Shown: piece by piece, positions 1-10,530 of the stretch | How the letters are laid out: each line of letters opens with the position of its first letter | Position numbering within the stretch: position 1 is the first letter of the stretch | Translations under genes and position numbers: made by a program | Assembly (NCBI GenBank): GCA_947488655.1 | Contig: CANKZZ010000005.1 | Location: 372,001-436,000, forward strand | Length of the DNA: 64,000 nucleotides | Reading direction: 5' to 3' | DNA from: an uncultured Psychroserpens sp. | GTDB taxonomy: Bacteria; Bacteroidota; Bacteroidia; Flavobacteriales; Flavobacteriaceae | Notes under the pieces: model-generated | Told to the model about the DNA's origin: nothing | The model's database searches: none | The model's input: only the letters and a program-made list of their open reading frames with translations

Positions 1-1299
1 TTACAAGTATTAAACCCAGCAATATTTTTACCAGCATCTGTAATAATAGCTGCAGTAATATCTATAGCCACAGGTAGTAGCTGGACAACATCTGCAACAG
101 TAGGTATAGCACTAGTTGGTATTGGCACCGCTTTGGGTATCAATCCTGGAATGATTGCTGGTGCAGTAATCTCTGGTGCGTATTTTGGTGATAAAATGTC
201 TCCCTTGAGTGACACTACAAATCTTGCTCCAGCAATGGCAGGAACAGATTTATTTACGCACATAAAATACATGTCGTATACAACTGTGCCTACAATTATT
301 ATTACTCTTATTATCTTCGGAATAATAAGCGCATCTATAGACACAACAGGAAATGCAGATATTACGCAAATTTTAGAAATCATTAATGCAACATTTAATA
401 TTACACCTTGGTTATTTTTAGTTCCTGTGGCTGTAGTTGCTTTAATACTATTAAAAACAAAACCTTTAATAGCATTAGGAACAGGTGTGGTATTAGCCAT
501 TATTTTTGCATTTATTTTTCAGCCAGAAGTGTTAGAAAACGTAACAGGCTCTAAATCTAAAACAGTTGTAAATGCTATATTTACAGATACAAATATACCA
601 ATAGATGATTCTGCCTATGTTGCAAATTTAAGTCCTGCAGACATTGAGATTATCAATACAAATGAAAGTCTAGAATCGCTCTTTAAAGATGGCGGAATAG
701 AAAGAAATTTTACTACTGAAGAATTACTAGAATCTTTTGCGCATGGAAACTATGACAAAGAAACATTAGATTTAAAAACTGAAAGTTTAAGCAGATTATT
801 AACAATTGATAAACTTAAACAACTATTTAATGCTGGAGGAATGAATGGGATGCTCTGGACTATATACCTTATAATTTGTGCCATGGTTTTTGGAGGTATA
901 ATGGATGGTATTGGTGCATTATCTAGAATTACTAAAGCCTTACTCTCAATCGCGACCTCTGTATTTGGCTTATTTTTAAGTACTGTTGCCAGCTGTTTAG
1001 GTTTAAATATTATAGCTTCAGATCAATATTTAGCAATAGTTATACCAGGTAAAATGTTTAAACAGGCTTACGAAGACAGAGGACTCGCACCAGAAAATCT
1101 CTCTAGAACATTAGAAGACTCTGGTACCGTAACATCTGTTTTAATTCCTTGGAATACGTGTGGTGCTTATCAATCTGGTGTATTAGGAGTTGGTGTTGGC
1201 GAGTATATTTTCTATGCCATATTTAACTGGTTAAGTCCATTTACAACACTACTATTTGCTGCATTAAATATTAAAATAAGACAATTAAAAGCTAAATAA
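1..1299 (+). CDS. nhaC: Na+/H+ antiporter NhaC (5'-truncated by window)
   Basis: Inner-membrane sodium/proton antiporter of the NhaC type, which exchanges internal Na+ for external H+ in pH and salt homeostasis. The frame is open from base 1, so the true start lies upstream; an ATG at 133 is internal. Visible family signatures are the glycine-rich transmembrane stretch followed by GAYFGDKMSPLSDTTNLAP, and near the C-terminus a further core segment with LEDSGTVTSVLIPWNTCGAY. A hydrophilic insertion of roughly 90 residues (about bases 540-830) separates two blocks of membrane helices. The gene stands alone, and the next gene has its own promoter. Identity of the family is secure; ion specificity is inferred from the family. 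Confidence 0.93.
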   Translation, partial: LQVLNPAIFLPASVIIAAVISIATGSSWTTSATVGIALVGIGTALGINPGMIAGAVISGAYFGDKMSPLSDTTNLAPAMAGTDLFTHIKYMSYTTVPTIIITLIIFGIISASIDTTGNADITQILEIINATFNITPWLFLVPVAVVALILLKTKPLIALGTGVVLAIIFAFIFQPEVLENVTGSKSKTVVNAIFTDTNIPIDDSAYVANLSPADIEIINTNESLESLFKDGGIERNFTTEELLESFAHGNYDKETLDLKTESLSRLLTIDKLKQLFNAGGMNGMLWTIYLIICAMVFGGIMDGIGALSRITKALLSIATSVFGLFLSTVASCLGLNIIASDQYLAIVIPGKMFKQAYEDRGLAPENLSRTLEDSGTVTSVLIPWNTCGAYQSGVLGVGVGEYIFYAIFNWLSPFTTLLFAALNIKIRQLKAK

Positions 1300-1373
1300 A
1301 TTTTCTTTATAGTTTTTAAATTTTACTATAGTTAAAAGTTATAGCCTAATAAGATTTTAAAATTTTATTAGGC

Positions 1374-1403
1374 TTGTTTTTTTAGTGTTCCACTGTATCT
1401 TTG
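1374..1403 (+). promoter_or_regulatory. Bacteroidota-type promoter of the peroxiredoxin gene
   Basis: A -33 TTG at 1374-1376 and a perfect TAnnTTTG (TATCTTTG) at 1396-1403 are separated by 19 bases, the usual flavobacterial spacing. The start codon follows 42 bases downstream. Confidence 0.8.
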
Positions 1404-1445
1404 CACCCTTAAAAATAAACTAATAATTATAAAATTTAAACACAA

Positions 1446-2090
1446 ATGGCTATAGTAGGAAAACAATTTCCAGATTTAAACGTAGACGCAATGAACGAAA
1501 TGGGTGATACCTTTAAATTAAACGTTCTTGAAGAAGCAAAAAACAACAATAAAAAAGTATTATTATTCTGGTATCCTAAAGATTTCACTTTTGTTTGTCC
1601 AACAGAGCTACACGCTTTTGAAGCTGCAAAAGAAGAATTTGCTAAAAGAAATACGATTATAATTGGTGCATCATGTGATACTCCAGAGGTTCACTTTGCA
1701 TGGTTAAACACACCAAAAGATAATGGTGGTATAGAAGGAGTTACTTATCCTTTATTAGCAGATTCTAATCGTAATCTTGCTAACACTTTAGGTATTTTAG
1801 ATATTACCAACGAAAGATATAATGAAGAAACCGGAGTTGTTACCGTAGATGGAGACAACGTTACCTATAGAGCAACTTATGTTATAGATGAGGATGGTAT
1901 CGTGCAGCACGAAGGTGTAAACAATATGCCAATTGGAAGAAATGTAAATGAATTTTTACGTATTATCGATGCTTTAACTCATGTACAAGAGAAAGGTGAA
2001 GTTTGTCCTGCAAACTGGGAAGAAGGTAAAGATGCAATGAGCGCAAACAGATTAGGTACTGCAGAGTATTTAGCAAATCACGTAAACTAA
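1446..2090 (+). CDS. 2-Cys peroxiredoxin (AhpC/TSA family)
   Basis: Cytoplasmic thiol peroxidase that reduces H2O2 and organic peroxides. The peroxidatic cysteine is C51 in the motif FTFVCPTE, and the resolving cysteine is C187 in EVCPANW, which makes it a typical 2-Cys enzyme. Its 214 residues fit the family, and the ATG start leaves no N-terminal excess. A thioredoxin begins 6 bases after the stop and is the likely electron donor, so the two are probably co-transcribed from the promoter at 1374-1403. Whether it should be called AhpC or Prx cannot be settled here because no AhpF is nearby. Family call is secure. Confidence 0.95.
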   Translation: MAIVGKQFPDLNVDAMNEMGDTFKLNVLEEAKNNNKKVLLFWYPKDFTFVCPTELHAFEAAKEEFAKRNTIIIGASCDTPEVHFAWLNTPKDNGGIEGVTYPLLADSNRNLANTLGILDITNERYNEETGVVTVDGDNVTYRATYVIDEDGIVQHEGVNNMPIGRNVNEFLRIIDALTHVQEKGEVCPANWEEGKDAMSANRLGTAEYLANHVN

Positions 2091-2096
2091 TTCATC

Positions 2097-2405
2097 ATGG
2101 TTAAAGAATTAGATCAAGATAATTTACATGAGATAATTGCATCTAACGACACAGTTGTTGTGCAATATTCTGCTACTTGGTGTGGTAACTGTCGTATAAT
2201 GAAACCAAAAGTTAAGAAATTAGCTGGTGAGTTAGAAAACATAACATTTGTTATTGCTGATGCGGAAAAATTTCCAGAATCTAGAAAACTAGCTACCGTA
2301 GATAATTTACCAACATTTGCAACTTTTAAAAATGGAGAATTTGTGAATCAAACACAAACTAACAAATTTGACGTTTTAAAAGACTTGGTTAACGAAGTAG
2401 TATAA
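2097..2405 (+). CDS. Thioredoxin family protein
   Basis: Small cytoplasmic thiol-disulfide oxidoreductase of 102 residues with one thioredoxin fold and no signal peptide. The active site is WCGNC (C29 and C32), a variant of the usual WCGPC; Asn in place of Pro should shift the redox potential. A cis-proline is present in the segment DNLPTFATF. It starts 6 bases after the peroxiredoxin stop, so its likely job is to re-reduce that enzyme. A hairpin terminator follows at about 2423. Confidence 0.92.
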   Translation: MVKELDQDNLHEIIASNDTVVVQYSATWCGNCRIMKPKVKKLAGELENITFVIADAEKFPESRKLATVDNLPTFATFKNGEFVNQTQTNKFDVLKDLVNEVV

Positions 2406-2422
2406 TAAAAGACCTATTTAGA

Positions 2423-2460
2423 TGCAGTCGAAAATTCAAAGCTTTCGGCTGTATTTTTTT
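2423..2460 (+). terminator. Rho-independent terminator after peroxiredoxin-thioredoxin
   Basis: Imperfect stem GCAGTCGAAA / TTTCGGCTGT (one G-T pair) with a loop of about 8 bases, followed by a run of T. Confidence 0.8.
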
Positions 2461-2508
2461 TATAAATAAAACAAATTTCTGCTTAGACAGAAATGAAAAT
2501 AATTTTTG

Positions 2509-2766
2509 ATGAAATTACCAATTATAAAACATTTGACACAATTCATTGAAGACAATGATGAAGACTATATTGTTGAAACCATTGAAACTTTAGAAGCCTT
2601 AACCGAAGTATCATCTTTAAAAGATGAAGAGCTAGATGTTATTGGAGAACTAATATCTAATATGTATGGTGCCATTGAGGTAAACAAAATGATAAAAGAA
2701 GGTGCGACTAAAAAAAACGCTGTAAATAATTTTATGCAACGTGTTTTGGGTTCTATAGATAAGTAG
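2509..2766 (+). CDS. DUF6952-type small protein
   Basis: Acidic cytoplasmic protein of 85 residues with predicted helices and no signal peptide or recognisable catalytic motif. It resembles the small conserved proteins (DUF6952) that follow a peroxiredoxin and thioredoxin in Flavobacteriaceae. A TTG directly before the ATG could be read as a start, but the ATG at 2509 is preferred. It lies about 100 bases after the thioredoxin, beyond that gene's terminator, so it may have its own promoter. Function unknown; the family name is from memory of the neighbourhood and should be checked. Confidence 0.75.
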   Translation: MKLPIIKHLTQFIEDNDEDYIVETIETLEALTEVSSLKDEELDVIGELISNMYGAIEVNKMIKEGATKKNAVNNFMQRVLGSIDK

Positions 2767-2784
2767 ATTTTTAAATTAGATTTC

Positions 2785-2821
2785 AAAAAAAAACGCTTGA
2801 CTAAGTCAAGCGGTTTTTTTG
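2785..2821. terminator. Bidirectional terminator between convergent genes
   Basis: Perfect stem CGCTTGAC / GTCAAGCG with a 3-base loop, flanked by A and T runs, so it can work in both directions: for the DUF6952 gene (+) and the ankyrin gene (-). Confidence 0.85.
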
Positions 2822-2916
2822 TTTTAAAATCTAGAATCTTATAAATTTTCAAATTATATATAATTCAAAAAATTAAAGCTAAACATGAAAACTGTAGTAT
2901 GATACAAAGTGAAAAA

Positions 2917-3387
2917 TCACTCAAGAAGCTCTATAATTTGAGTAAAATCTTTTTCTTTAGCATGGTCTAATGCTGTTTTTCCTACATTATCTTTTATTGT
3001 AATATCAGCATTATTATCTAATAACATTTTTACGATCTCAACTCTATTGTACTGTGCAGCAAAACTTAAGGCTGTTGTGCCAATATTGTTTACAATATTT
3101 ACATCTGCTCCATTGTGAATTAAAAAGTTTACTAGCGCCAAATTACCTTTAAAACTAACACCTATTAAAGCTGTATTTCCAGTAGCATCTTTAGCATCAA
3201 TTGTTGCATTATGCTCAATCAAAGCTTTAGTTGCACTTTCATTATCAAAATAAGTTGCAAAAATCAATGGCGTAAACCCACGCTGATCTTTCGTGTCAAC
3301 TAATTCGGGATGCGCTTTTAATAATTGTTGTAAAGCTTCATTATCTTGATTTCCTATACTTTCAAAAAGTTTAATTGTATTTTCCAT
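2917..3387 (-). CDS. Ankyrin repeat protein downstream of katG
   Basis: Protein of 156 residues with no signal peptide. Residues 36-156 form about four ankyrin repeats of 33 residues (GxTPLIFA, GNTALIG, GTTALSFA and GKTALDHA cores), with a capping helix before them. The gene follows katG on the same strand after 65 bases, with a hairpin in the gap. Ankyrin proteins encoded next to catalases are known to support catalase activity (Pseudomonas AnkB with KatB, the Campylobacter ankyrin with KatA), so a role in haem delivery or KatG assembly is a reasonable inference. A direct KatG partner has not been shown by anything in the sequence. Confidence 0.88.
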   Translation of the reverse strand: MENTIKLFESIGNQDNEALQQLLKAHPELVDTKDQRGFTPLIFATYFDNESATKALIEHNATIDAKDATGNTALIGVSFKGNLALVNFLIHNGADVNIVNNIGTTALSFAAQYNRVEIVKMLLDNNADITIKDNVGKTALDHAKEKDFTQIIELLE

Positions 3388-3400
3388 AGTATCTAAATTA

Positions 3401-3434
3401 AAAAAAAGGAATGTGATTAACCCATTCCTTTTTT
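3401..3434 (-). terminator. Hairpin between katG and the ankyrin gene
   Basis: Read on the minus strand, an AAGGAATGGG stem pairs with CATTCCTT and is followed by a run of T, a good intrinsic terminator or attenuator for katG. The ankyrin start codon is only 14 bases further on, so its expression would need read-through. Confidence 0.78.
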
Positions 3435-3452
3435 CAATTATTTATTAAATTT

Positions 3453-5687
<2,235 letters not shown>

Positions 5688-5761
5688 TTATTTCTATGAT
5701 TTTATTTATTTTCTATCCTATAAATTTAGGGTATTTTGAAATTAATATATAATAGATTTAG

Positions 5762-5784
5762 ATTATAAAATTTTATTTTATAAT
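5762..5784. promoter_or_regulatory. Perfect inverted repeat upstream of katG
   Basis: ATTATAAAA - TTTTA - TTTTATAAT: 9-base arms with a 5-base centre, 81 bases upstream of the katG start. The arms resemble Fur/PerR-family operators (TTATAAT-type halves). The AT-rich background makes chance palindromes more likely, so the regulatory role is inference. Confidence 0.4.
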
Positions 5785-5830
5785 TGACAAAAACTATAAT
5801 CATGATATAGGACTTGTTTCTTTAGACAAC

Positions 5831-5868
5831 AAAAAAAATCCTATCATAACAAAATGATAGGATTTTTT
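5831..5868 (-). terminator. Terminator after the fasciclin gene
   Basis: Perfect 15-base stem (AAAAAATCCTATCAT and its complement) around a 6-base loop at 5833-5868, with A/T runs on both sides. It lies 45 bases beyond the stop of the fasciclin gene and isolates it from katG. Confidence 0.85.
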
Positions 5869-5912
5869 AAAGTTGATTTTATAATCTATATACTATAAAT
5901 CGAAAAATCAAA

Positions 5913-6578
5913 TTATGATTTTGGTAATACAACTGCGTCTACTACGTGTATAACACCATTAGATTGGTTTACATCTGCAATAGTTACCTGAGATGAGTTT
6001 CCATTTTCATCTGTAAGATAAATTTTTCCATCTTTTTCCCAAGCTGTCAAAGTTGCACCAGAAACCGTTTTAAGTGTAGCTCTACCTTTATTCTTTTCGA
6101 TTAATTTTGCTAAATCTTGTGCACTAACTTTACCAGAAACAACGTGAGATGTTAAAATTGTTTTTAACTGTTCTTTATTTTCAGGTTGTAAAAGTGTTTC
6201 TACTGTACCTTTAGGTAAGGCATTAAAGGCGTCATTAGTTGGTGCAAAAACTGTAAATGGACCTTCACTAGACAATGTTTCTACTAAGTCTGCTGCTTTA
6301 ACTGCTGCAACTAAAGTTGTATGATCTTTTGAATTTACTGCGTTTTCAACAATATTACGAGTTGCAAACATTTTTGCGCCACCTACCATCACTGGTTCTG
6401 CATTTGGCTTCATAGTTTCATCAACCTTCATAGACACTTTTTTTTGCTTGTCCATTTTATTAGCCATTTCTTTTTTTGCTTCTTTGGTTTCTTGTGCAAA
6501 AGCATTTTGTCCAATTAGCATAAATCCTGCTACTGTAGCTATTCCTAAAACTTTAGTTACTGTTTTTAAATTTTTCAT
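5913..6578 (-). CDS. Secreted fasciclin (FAS1) domain protein
   Basis: Exported protein of 221 residues. Residues 1-29 form a Sec signal peptide ending AFAQ. A Lys/Met-rich linker (about 30-60) precedes one FAS1 domain (about 75-220), recognised by FTVFAPTNDAFNALP and the closing HVVDAVVLP. FAS1 domains mediate adhesion or ligand binding at the cell surface; no catalytic residues are implied. The protein is probably periplasmic or extracellular, since no lipobox or sorting domain is present. The gene is monocistronic, with a strong terminator after it. Confidence 0.93.
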   Translation of the reverse strand: MKNLKTVTKVLGIATVAGFMLIGQNAFAQETKEAKKEMANKMDKQKKVSMKVDETMKPNAEPVMVGGAKMFATRNIVENAVNSKDHTTLVAAVKAADLVETLSSEGPFTVFAPTNDAFNALPKGTVETLLQPENKEQLKTILTSHVVSGKVSAQDLAKLIEKNKGRATLKTVSGATLTAWEKDGKIYLTDENGNSSQVTIADVNQSNGVIHVVDAVVLPKS

Positions 6579-6800
6579 GTGATTATTTGATTTTAGTTAT
6601 TAATTAATTGTTGTTATGCCATAGATACGCTTGTAAAGGAGCTGTGGTTTTTTGGATGAACTCATTTAACAGACTATTAACTCAACATTAAGAAATACTA
6701 GTTTTTATCACAATTTTGCATCGTACTCTATATTTAAATTTTTATAGTCTAAATGGATTGCCTAATGAGATATCATGAAAATTCAATGATTTATGGGATT

Positions 6801-6808
6801 TAATTTTG
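6801..6808 (+). promoter_or_regulatory. -7 element (TAATTTTG) before the DUF2007 gene
   Basis: Perfect match to TAnnTTTG about 50 bases before the preferred start; no clear -33 TTG at normal spacing. Confidence 0.5.
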
Positions 6809-6860
6809 TAACTTAATATCGTACAGTACGACTTATTTTATGAACCTAAATTGTTTAATT

Positions 6861-7097
6861 ATGTCAGACACATCATATACCAAAATATTTTCAGGAAGTT
6901 TTATAATTGTCCAGCTAGCTTTAGATAGACTCACAGGAGCTGGTATTAATGCTATTGTTAAGGATGAATCTGAATCTGGAAGACTTGCAGGATTTGGTGC
7001 CTCGATACAAGGGTACCAAGAATTGTATGTTAGAAATGAGGAATTATCTCAAGCCGAAAGTATTATTTCAAGCGTAAAGGAAGAGCTAGAGTCTTAA
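6861..7097 (+). CDS. DUF2007 domain-containing protein
   Basis: Small protein of 78 residues. The pattern 'YTKIFSGSFIIVQLALDRLTGAGINAIVKDES' followed by 'LYVRNEELSQAESII' is that of DUF2007 proteins, a ferredoxin-like alpha-beta fold suspected to bind signal-transducing partners. An in-frame ATG at 6840 would add 7 residues; the ATG at 6861 gives the usual family N-terminus. No signal peptide. It converges on the ABC-F gene, and a copy of the 12-mer TTTCCGAAGAAA lies in the gap. Confidence 0.85.
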   Translation: MSDTSYTKIFSGSFIIVQLALDRLTGAGINAIVKDESESGRLAGFGASIQGYQELYVRNEELSQAESIISSVKEELES

Positions 7098-7126
7098 ACC
7101 TCTAGCTTATTTTGTAAGTTTTAAAA

Positions 7127-7138
7127 TTTCCGAAGAAA
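7127..7138 (+). repeat. Intergenic copy of dispersed 12-mer TTTCCGAAGAAA
   Basis: Exact copy of the dispersed motif, lying between the convergent DUF2007 and ABC-F genes. The motif is described as a whole under findings. Confidence 0.7.
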
Positions 7139-7147
7139 GGATTAAAT

Positions 7148-8773
7148 CTATGCTGTTACCGCATACATTTTTTCTCTCATTTCTTTTATTTTCTTATCAT
7201 TCATGTACTCATCAAAAGTCATGTAACGATCTATAACTCCGCTTGGTGTTAATTCTATAACCCTATTTGCTACAGTTTGTGCAAATTCATGATCATGAGT
7301 TGTGAATATCACAGTGCCTTTAAAGTTTTTAAGAGAGTTATTAAATGCTGTAATACTTTCTAGGTCTAAGTGGTTTGTTGGTTCATCTAACATTAAAACA
7401 TTGGCTCTAACCATCATCATACGACTTAGCATACAACGCACTTTTTCTCCTCCAGAAAGTACATTAGATGTTTTTAAGGCTTCTTCTCCACTAAAAATCA
7501 TTTTACCTAAAAAACCACGTATATAAACTTCTTCTCGCTCCTCTTCTGTAGTTGCCCATTGACGTAACCAATCTACAAGGGTTAAATTATTATCAAAATA
7601 CTCGCTATTGTCTAATGGCAAATAGGATTGTGTTGTAGTAACTCCCCAAGAAAATTTACCAGCATCTTGCTTTTCTTTACCATTTATAATTTGGTAAAAA
7701 GCGGTAGTTGCTCTAGAGTCTTTAGAGAATAATACTACTTTTTCTCCCTTATTTAGGTTTATATCAATATTACTAAATAATACGTCTCCATCTAATGAAG
7801 CACTTAATCCATCTACGTTTAAAATTTGATCTCCAGCTTCTCTGTCTCTCTCAAAAATAATTGCAGGATAACGACGACTAGAACGTCTAATCTCTGATAT
7901 ATTTAGTTTATCTATCATTTTCTTTCTACTGGTTGCTTGTTTAGATTTTGCAACATTGGCAGAGAAACGTCTAATAAATTCTTCTAATTCTTTCTTCTTT
8001 TCTTCGGCTTTCTTGTTTTGTTGAGCATGCTGTCTTGCTGCTAATTGTGATGACTCGTACCAAAAGGTATAGTTACCAGAGAAGTGATTTATTTTACTAA
8101 AATCTATATCTGAAATATGAGTACATACTGCATCTAAAAAGTGTCTATCGTGAGATACAACTATTACACAGTTATCATAATTGGCTAAGAAATTTTCTAA
8201 CCATGATATGGTTTCATAATCTAAATCATTGGTAGGCTCATCCATTATAAGTACATCTGGATTTCCAAAAAGTGCTTGTGCTAATAATACACGAACTTTT
8301 TGTTTACCATCTAAATCTTTCATTAAAGTATAATGGTACTCTTCTTTAATACCAAGATTTGAAAGCATTGCTGCAGCATCACTATCTGCATTCCAGCCAT
8401 TCATTTCTTCGAACTGCACTTGAAGTTCTCCAATTTTTTCGGCATTTTCATCTGTATAATCTGCGTAAAGCGCATCAATTTCAGATTTTAACTTAAATAA
8501 CGGTTTGTTACCCATTATAATGGTTTCTAAAACAGTATGCTCATCATAAAGGTTGTGATTTTGTTCTAAAACCGACATACGTTTACCTGGCTCTAAATGT
8601 ACATGTCCAGAGGTAGGATCTTGTTTTCCTGCAAGAATATTTAGAAATGTAGATTTTCCTGCACCATTTGCTCCAATGATTCCATAACAATTTCCATCAT
8701 TAAATGTCGTGTTTACTTCATCAAAAAGAATTCTTTTTCCAAATTGTACCGAAAGATTTGATACTGATAACAT
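7148..8773 (-). CDS. ABC-F family ATPase (YbiT-like)
   Basis: Soluble ribosome-associated ATPase type with two ABC domains and no membrane segment, 541 residues. Domain 1 has Walker A GANGAGKST (34-42), a degenerate signature (DGKQKVR) and Walker B VLIMDEPTNDLD. A charged linker full of Lys and Glu (about 245-290) joins it to domain 2, which has a canonical LSGGEKVR signature and VLMLDEPTNHLD. The second Walker A position reads SKDSRATTA and lacks the GK(S/T) core, so only one complete nucleotide site is expected. By family it should act on the translating ribosome; its substrate state is unknown. A -7 element lies 77 bases upstream. Confidence 0.92.
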   Translation of the reverse strand: MLSVSNLSVQFGKRILFDEVNTTFNDGNCYGIIGANGAGKSTFLNILAGKQDPTSGHVHLEPGKRMSVLEQNHNLYDEHTVLETIIMGNKPLFKLKSEIDALYADYTDENAEKIGELQVQFEEMNGWNADSDAAAMLSNLGIKEEYHYTLMKDLDGKQKVRVLLAQALFGNPDVLIMDEPTNDLDYETISWLENFLANYDNCVIVVSHDRHFLDAVCTHISDIDFSKINHFSGNYTFWYESSQLAARQHAQQNKKAEEKKKELEEFIRRFSANVAKSKQATSRKKMIDKLNISEIRRSSRRYPAIIFERDREAGDQILNVDGLSASLDGDVLFSNIDINLNKGEKVVLFSKDSRATTAFYQIINGKEKQDAGKFSWGVTTTQSYLPLDNSEYFDNNLTLVDWLRQWATTEEEREEVYIRGFLGKMIFSGEEALKTSNVLSGGEKVRCMLSRMMMVRANVLMLDEPTNHLDLESITAFNNSLKNFKGTVIFTTHDHEFAQTVANRVIELTPSGVIDRYMTFDEYMNDKKIKEMREKMYAVTA

Positions 8774-8849
8774 ATTGTATTTATTTAAGTTACAACCTTG
8801 AGAGATAAAAATTTTATATAAAAATTAGATAGCTCAAAGTTTCAGGATG

Positions 8850-8857
8850 CAAAAGTA
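8850..8857 (-). promoter_or_regulatory. -7 element (TACTTTTG) of the ABC-F gene
   Basis: Perfect TAnnTTTG on the minus strand, giving a leader of about 70 bases. No -33 TTG is seen at the normal distance. Confidence 0.5.
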
Positions 8858-9018
8858 GAAAATTCTAACGATTGTAAGAAACTAAATAAGCTTAATTTTT
8901 AGGGTTATAACCTCTCGTAAAGCGAGCAATATCAACATTTAACAACGTATTAACATCAGTTAGACGTTGAAGAGTTTATTTTTGTTAATAATCTCAAATA
9001 CACACGACAAAATTTTTT

Positions 9019-10449
9019 ATGAAAATCATTCTCGTTAGCATAGTAACAAGTTTTTTATTTATTGGATGTAATTCTAAATCTCAATCTGGCGATGTCGCAT
9101 ATTTTGGTGGTGAAATTATAAACCCAAACAATAATTATGTTACACTTTATAATAATGAAAATGAGAGAGATACTATTATACTAGACGAGTATAATAGATT
9201 TAATTATCAAATTAAAAATTTAAATAGTGGCTTGTACTATTTTACACATGGAGGAGAATATCAAACCTTACTTATAGAGCCAAATGATAGCATATTATTA
9301 AGACTTAACACAAATGATTTTGATGAATCTTTAGTGTATACAGGTAATGGTTCTAAGAAAAACAATTACCTTATAAAGGCATTTTTAGATCATGAGGTAG
9401 ACAGCAAAAAATTCTATAAACTTCAACATTTGGAGCCAGAAGAATTTGAAACGACGATTAATAAATTAAAAGAACAACGCTTAGAAAATTTAGAGAGATT
9501 TGTATTGGAGCAAGAAACGTCTCCTTTATTTAGAAAAGTTGCAGAAGCTGGTATTAATTACAGCTATTACACGTTTAAAGAAAAATATCCTTTTGGTTAC
9601 TTCGGAAACAATAAGTTAATTCATTATAAAGATTTACCCGAAGGTTTTTATGATTATAGAAAAGATGTAGATTTTAATAATGTCTCTCTAAGTGGTGTTT
9701 ATTCATATAATAAATTTATGGATTGGTATTTTCACAATACCGCCTTAAAAAAATATTATCATGATGGTAATCACCATAAGTTTAATAGACAAGCACTAGA
9801 TTATAATCTAGAAAAATTAAGATTGATTGATAGTGTAATTGACAACGAAACCATTAAAAATTACGTGCTTAAACATGCAACTAGAGTTTTTGTTTATAAC
9901 AGTTCTAGTGCAGAGCAATCTCAAAGCATGTTAGACTCTTATCTAGAAAAGAGTACGAATGATATTGATAAAACTTACATTAAAAACTTAGTAACTTCTA
10001 CTCTAAGTTTATATCCTGGAAATAAAATACCAAGTATAGAAATTATTGATTTTAATAATAATCAAAAAAATCTACATGAAGTTATTAGCGCTCCTACAGT
10101 AATTTATTGTTGGTCGTCTAATTTTAAATATAGCTATAGAAACAATCATTATATGATGAAGAATTTGAAGGCTAAATATCCCGAGATGAATTTTATAGCC
10201 ATTAATATTAACGACATGAATACTAGTTCTTGGAAGAAAACTTTAAAATTGTTAAAGTATCCTACCGAAAATGAATACATGTTTAAAAACCCTAATGAAG
10301 CTATACAAAAATTCGCGATTGCTAATTCTCAAAAACTATTACTTGTAGATGAACTTGGTAATATTATAAAAACCAACTTAGACTTGTATAGTAGTGATGT
10401 AGAAAGATTAATTGAATCTACATTAGCATCACATAATGATACTAAATAA
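9019..10449 (+). CDS. Lipoprotein with thioredoxin-like C-terminal domain lacking CXXC
   Basis: Exported lipoprotein of 476 residues: signal peptide with a lipobox ending FIGC (C17). The N-terminal part (about 25-115) resembles the beta-rich DUF4369-like domain that precedes TlpA-type thioredoxin domains in Bacteroidota; the middle is helical. The C-terminal part (about 350-470) has a thioredoxin-like layout, but the active-site position reads APTVIYCWSSN, with a single cysteine and no CXXC pair, so disulfide exchange is unlikely. It probably sits in the periplasmic face of a membrane. Possible promoter TATTTTTG at 8977-8984. Function unknown. Confidence 0.75.
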   Translation: MKIILVSIVTSFLFIGCNSKSQSGDVAYFGGEIINPNNNYVTLYNNENERDTIILDEYNRFNYQIKNLNSGLYYFTHGGEYQTLLIEPNDSILLRLNTNDFDESLVYTGNGSKKNNYLIKAFLDHEVDSKKFYKLQHLEPEEFETTINKLKEQRLENLERFVLEQETSPLFRKVAEAGINYSYYTFKEKYPFGYFGNNKLIHYKDLPEGFYDYRKDVDFNNVSLSGVYSYNKFMDWYFHNTALKKYYHDGNHHKFNRQALDYNLEKLRLIDSVIDNETIKNYVLKHATRVFVYNSSSAEQSQSMLDSYLEKSTNDIDKTYIKNLVTSTLSLYPGNKIPSIEIIDFNNNQKNLHEVISAPTVIYCWSSNFKYSYRNNHYMMKNLKAKYPEMNFIAININDMNTSSWKKTLKLLKYPTENEYMFKNPNEAIQKFAIANSQKLLLVDELGNIIKTNLDLYSSDVERLIESTLASHNDTK

Positions 10450-10472
10450 GCTTACTAATAAATAGATTATAT

Positions 10473-10509
10473 AAAAAAACGCTTGAATATGTATTCAAAC
10501 GTTTTTTTT
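10473..10509. terminator. Bidirectional terminator between convergent genes
   Basis: Stem ACG-TTGAATA / TATTCAA-CGT with one internal mismatch, 2-base loop, flanked by runs of A and T. Serves the lipoprotein gene (+) and the aldolase gene (-). Confidence 0.82.
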
Positions 10510-10530
10510 ATTTAAAATATCTAAATTAAT

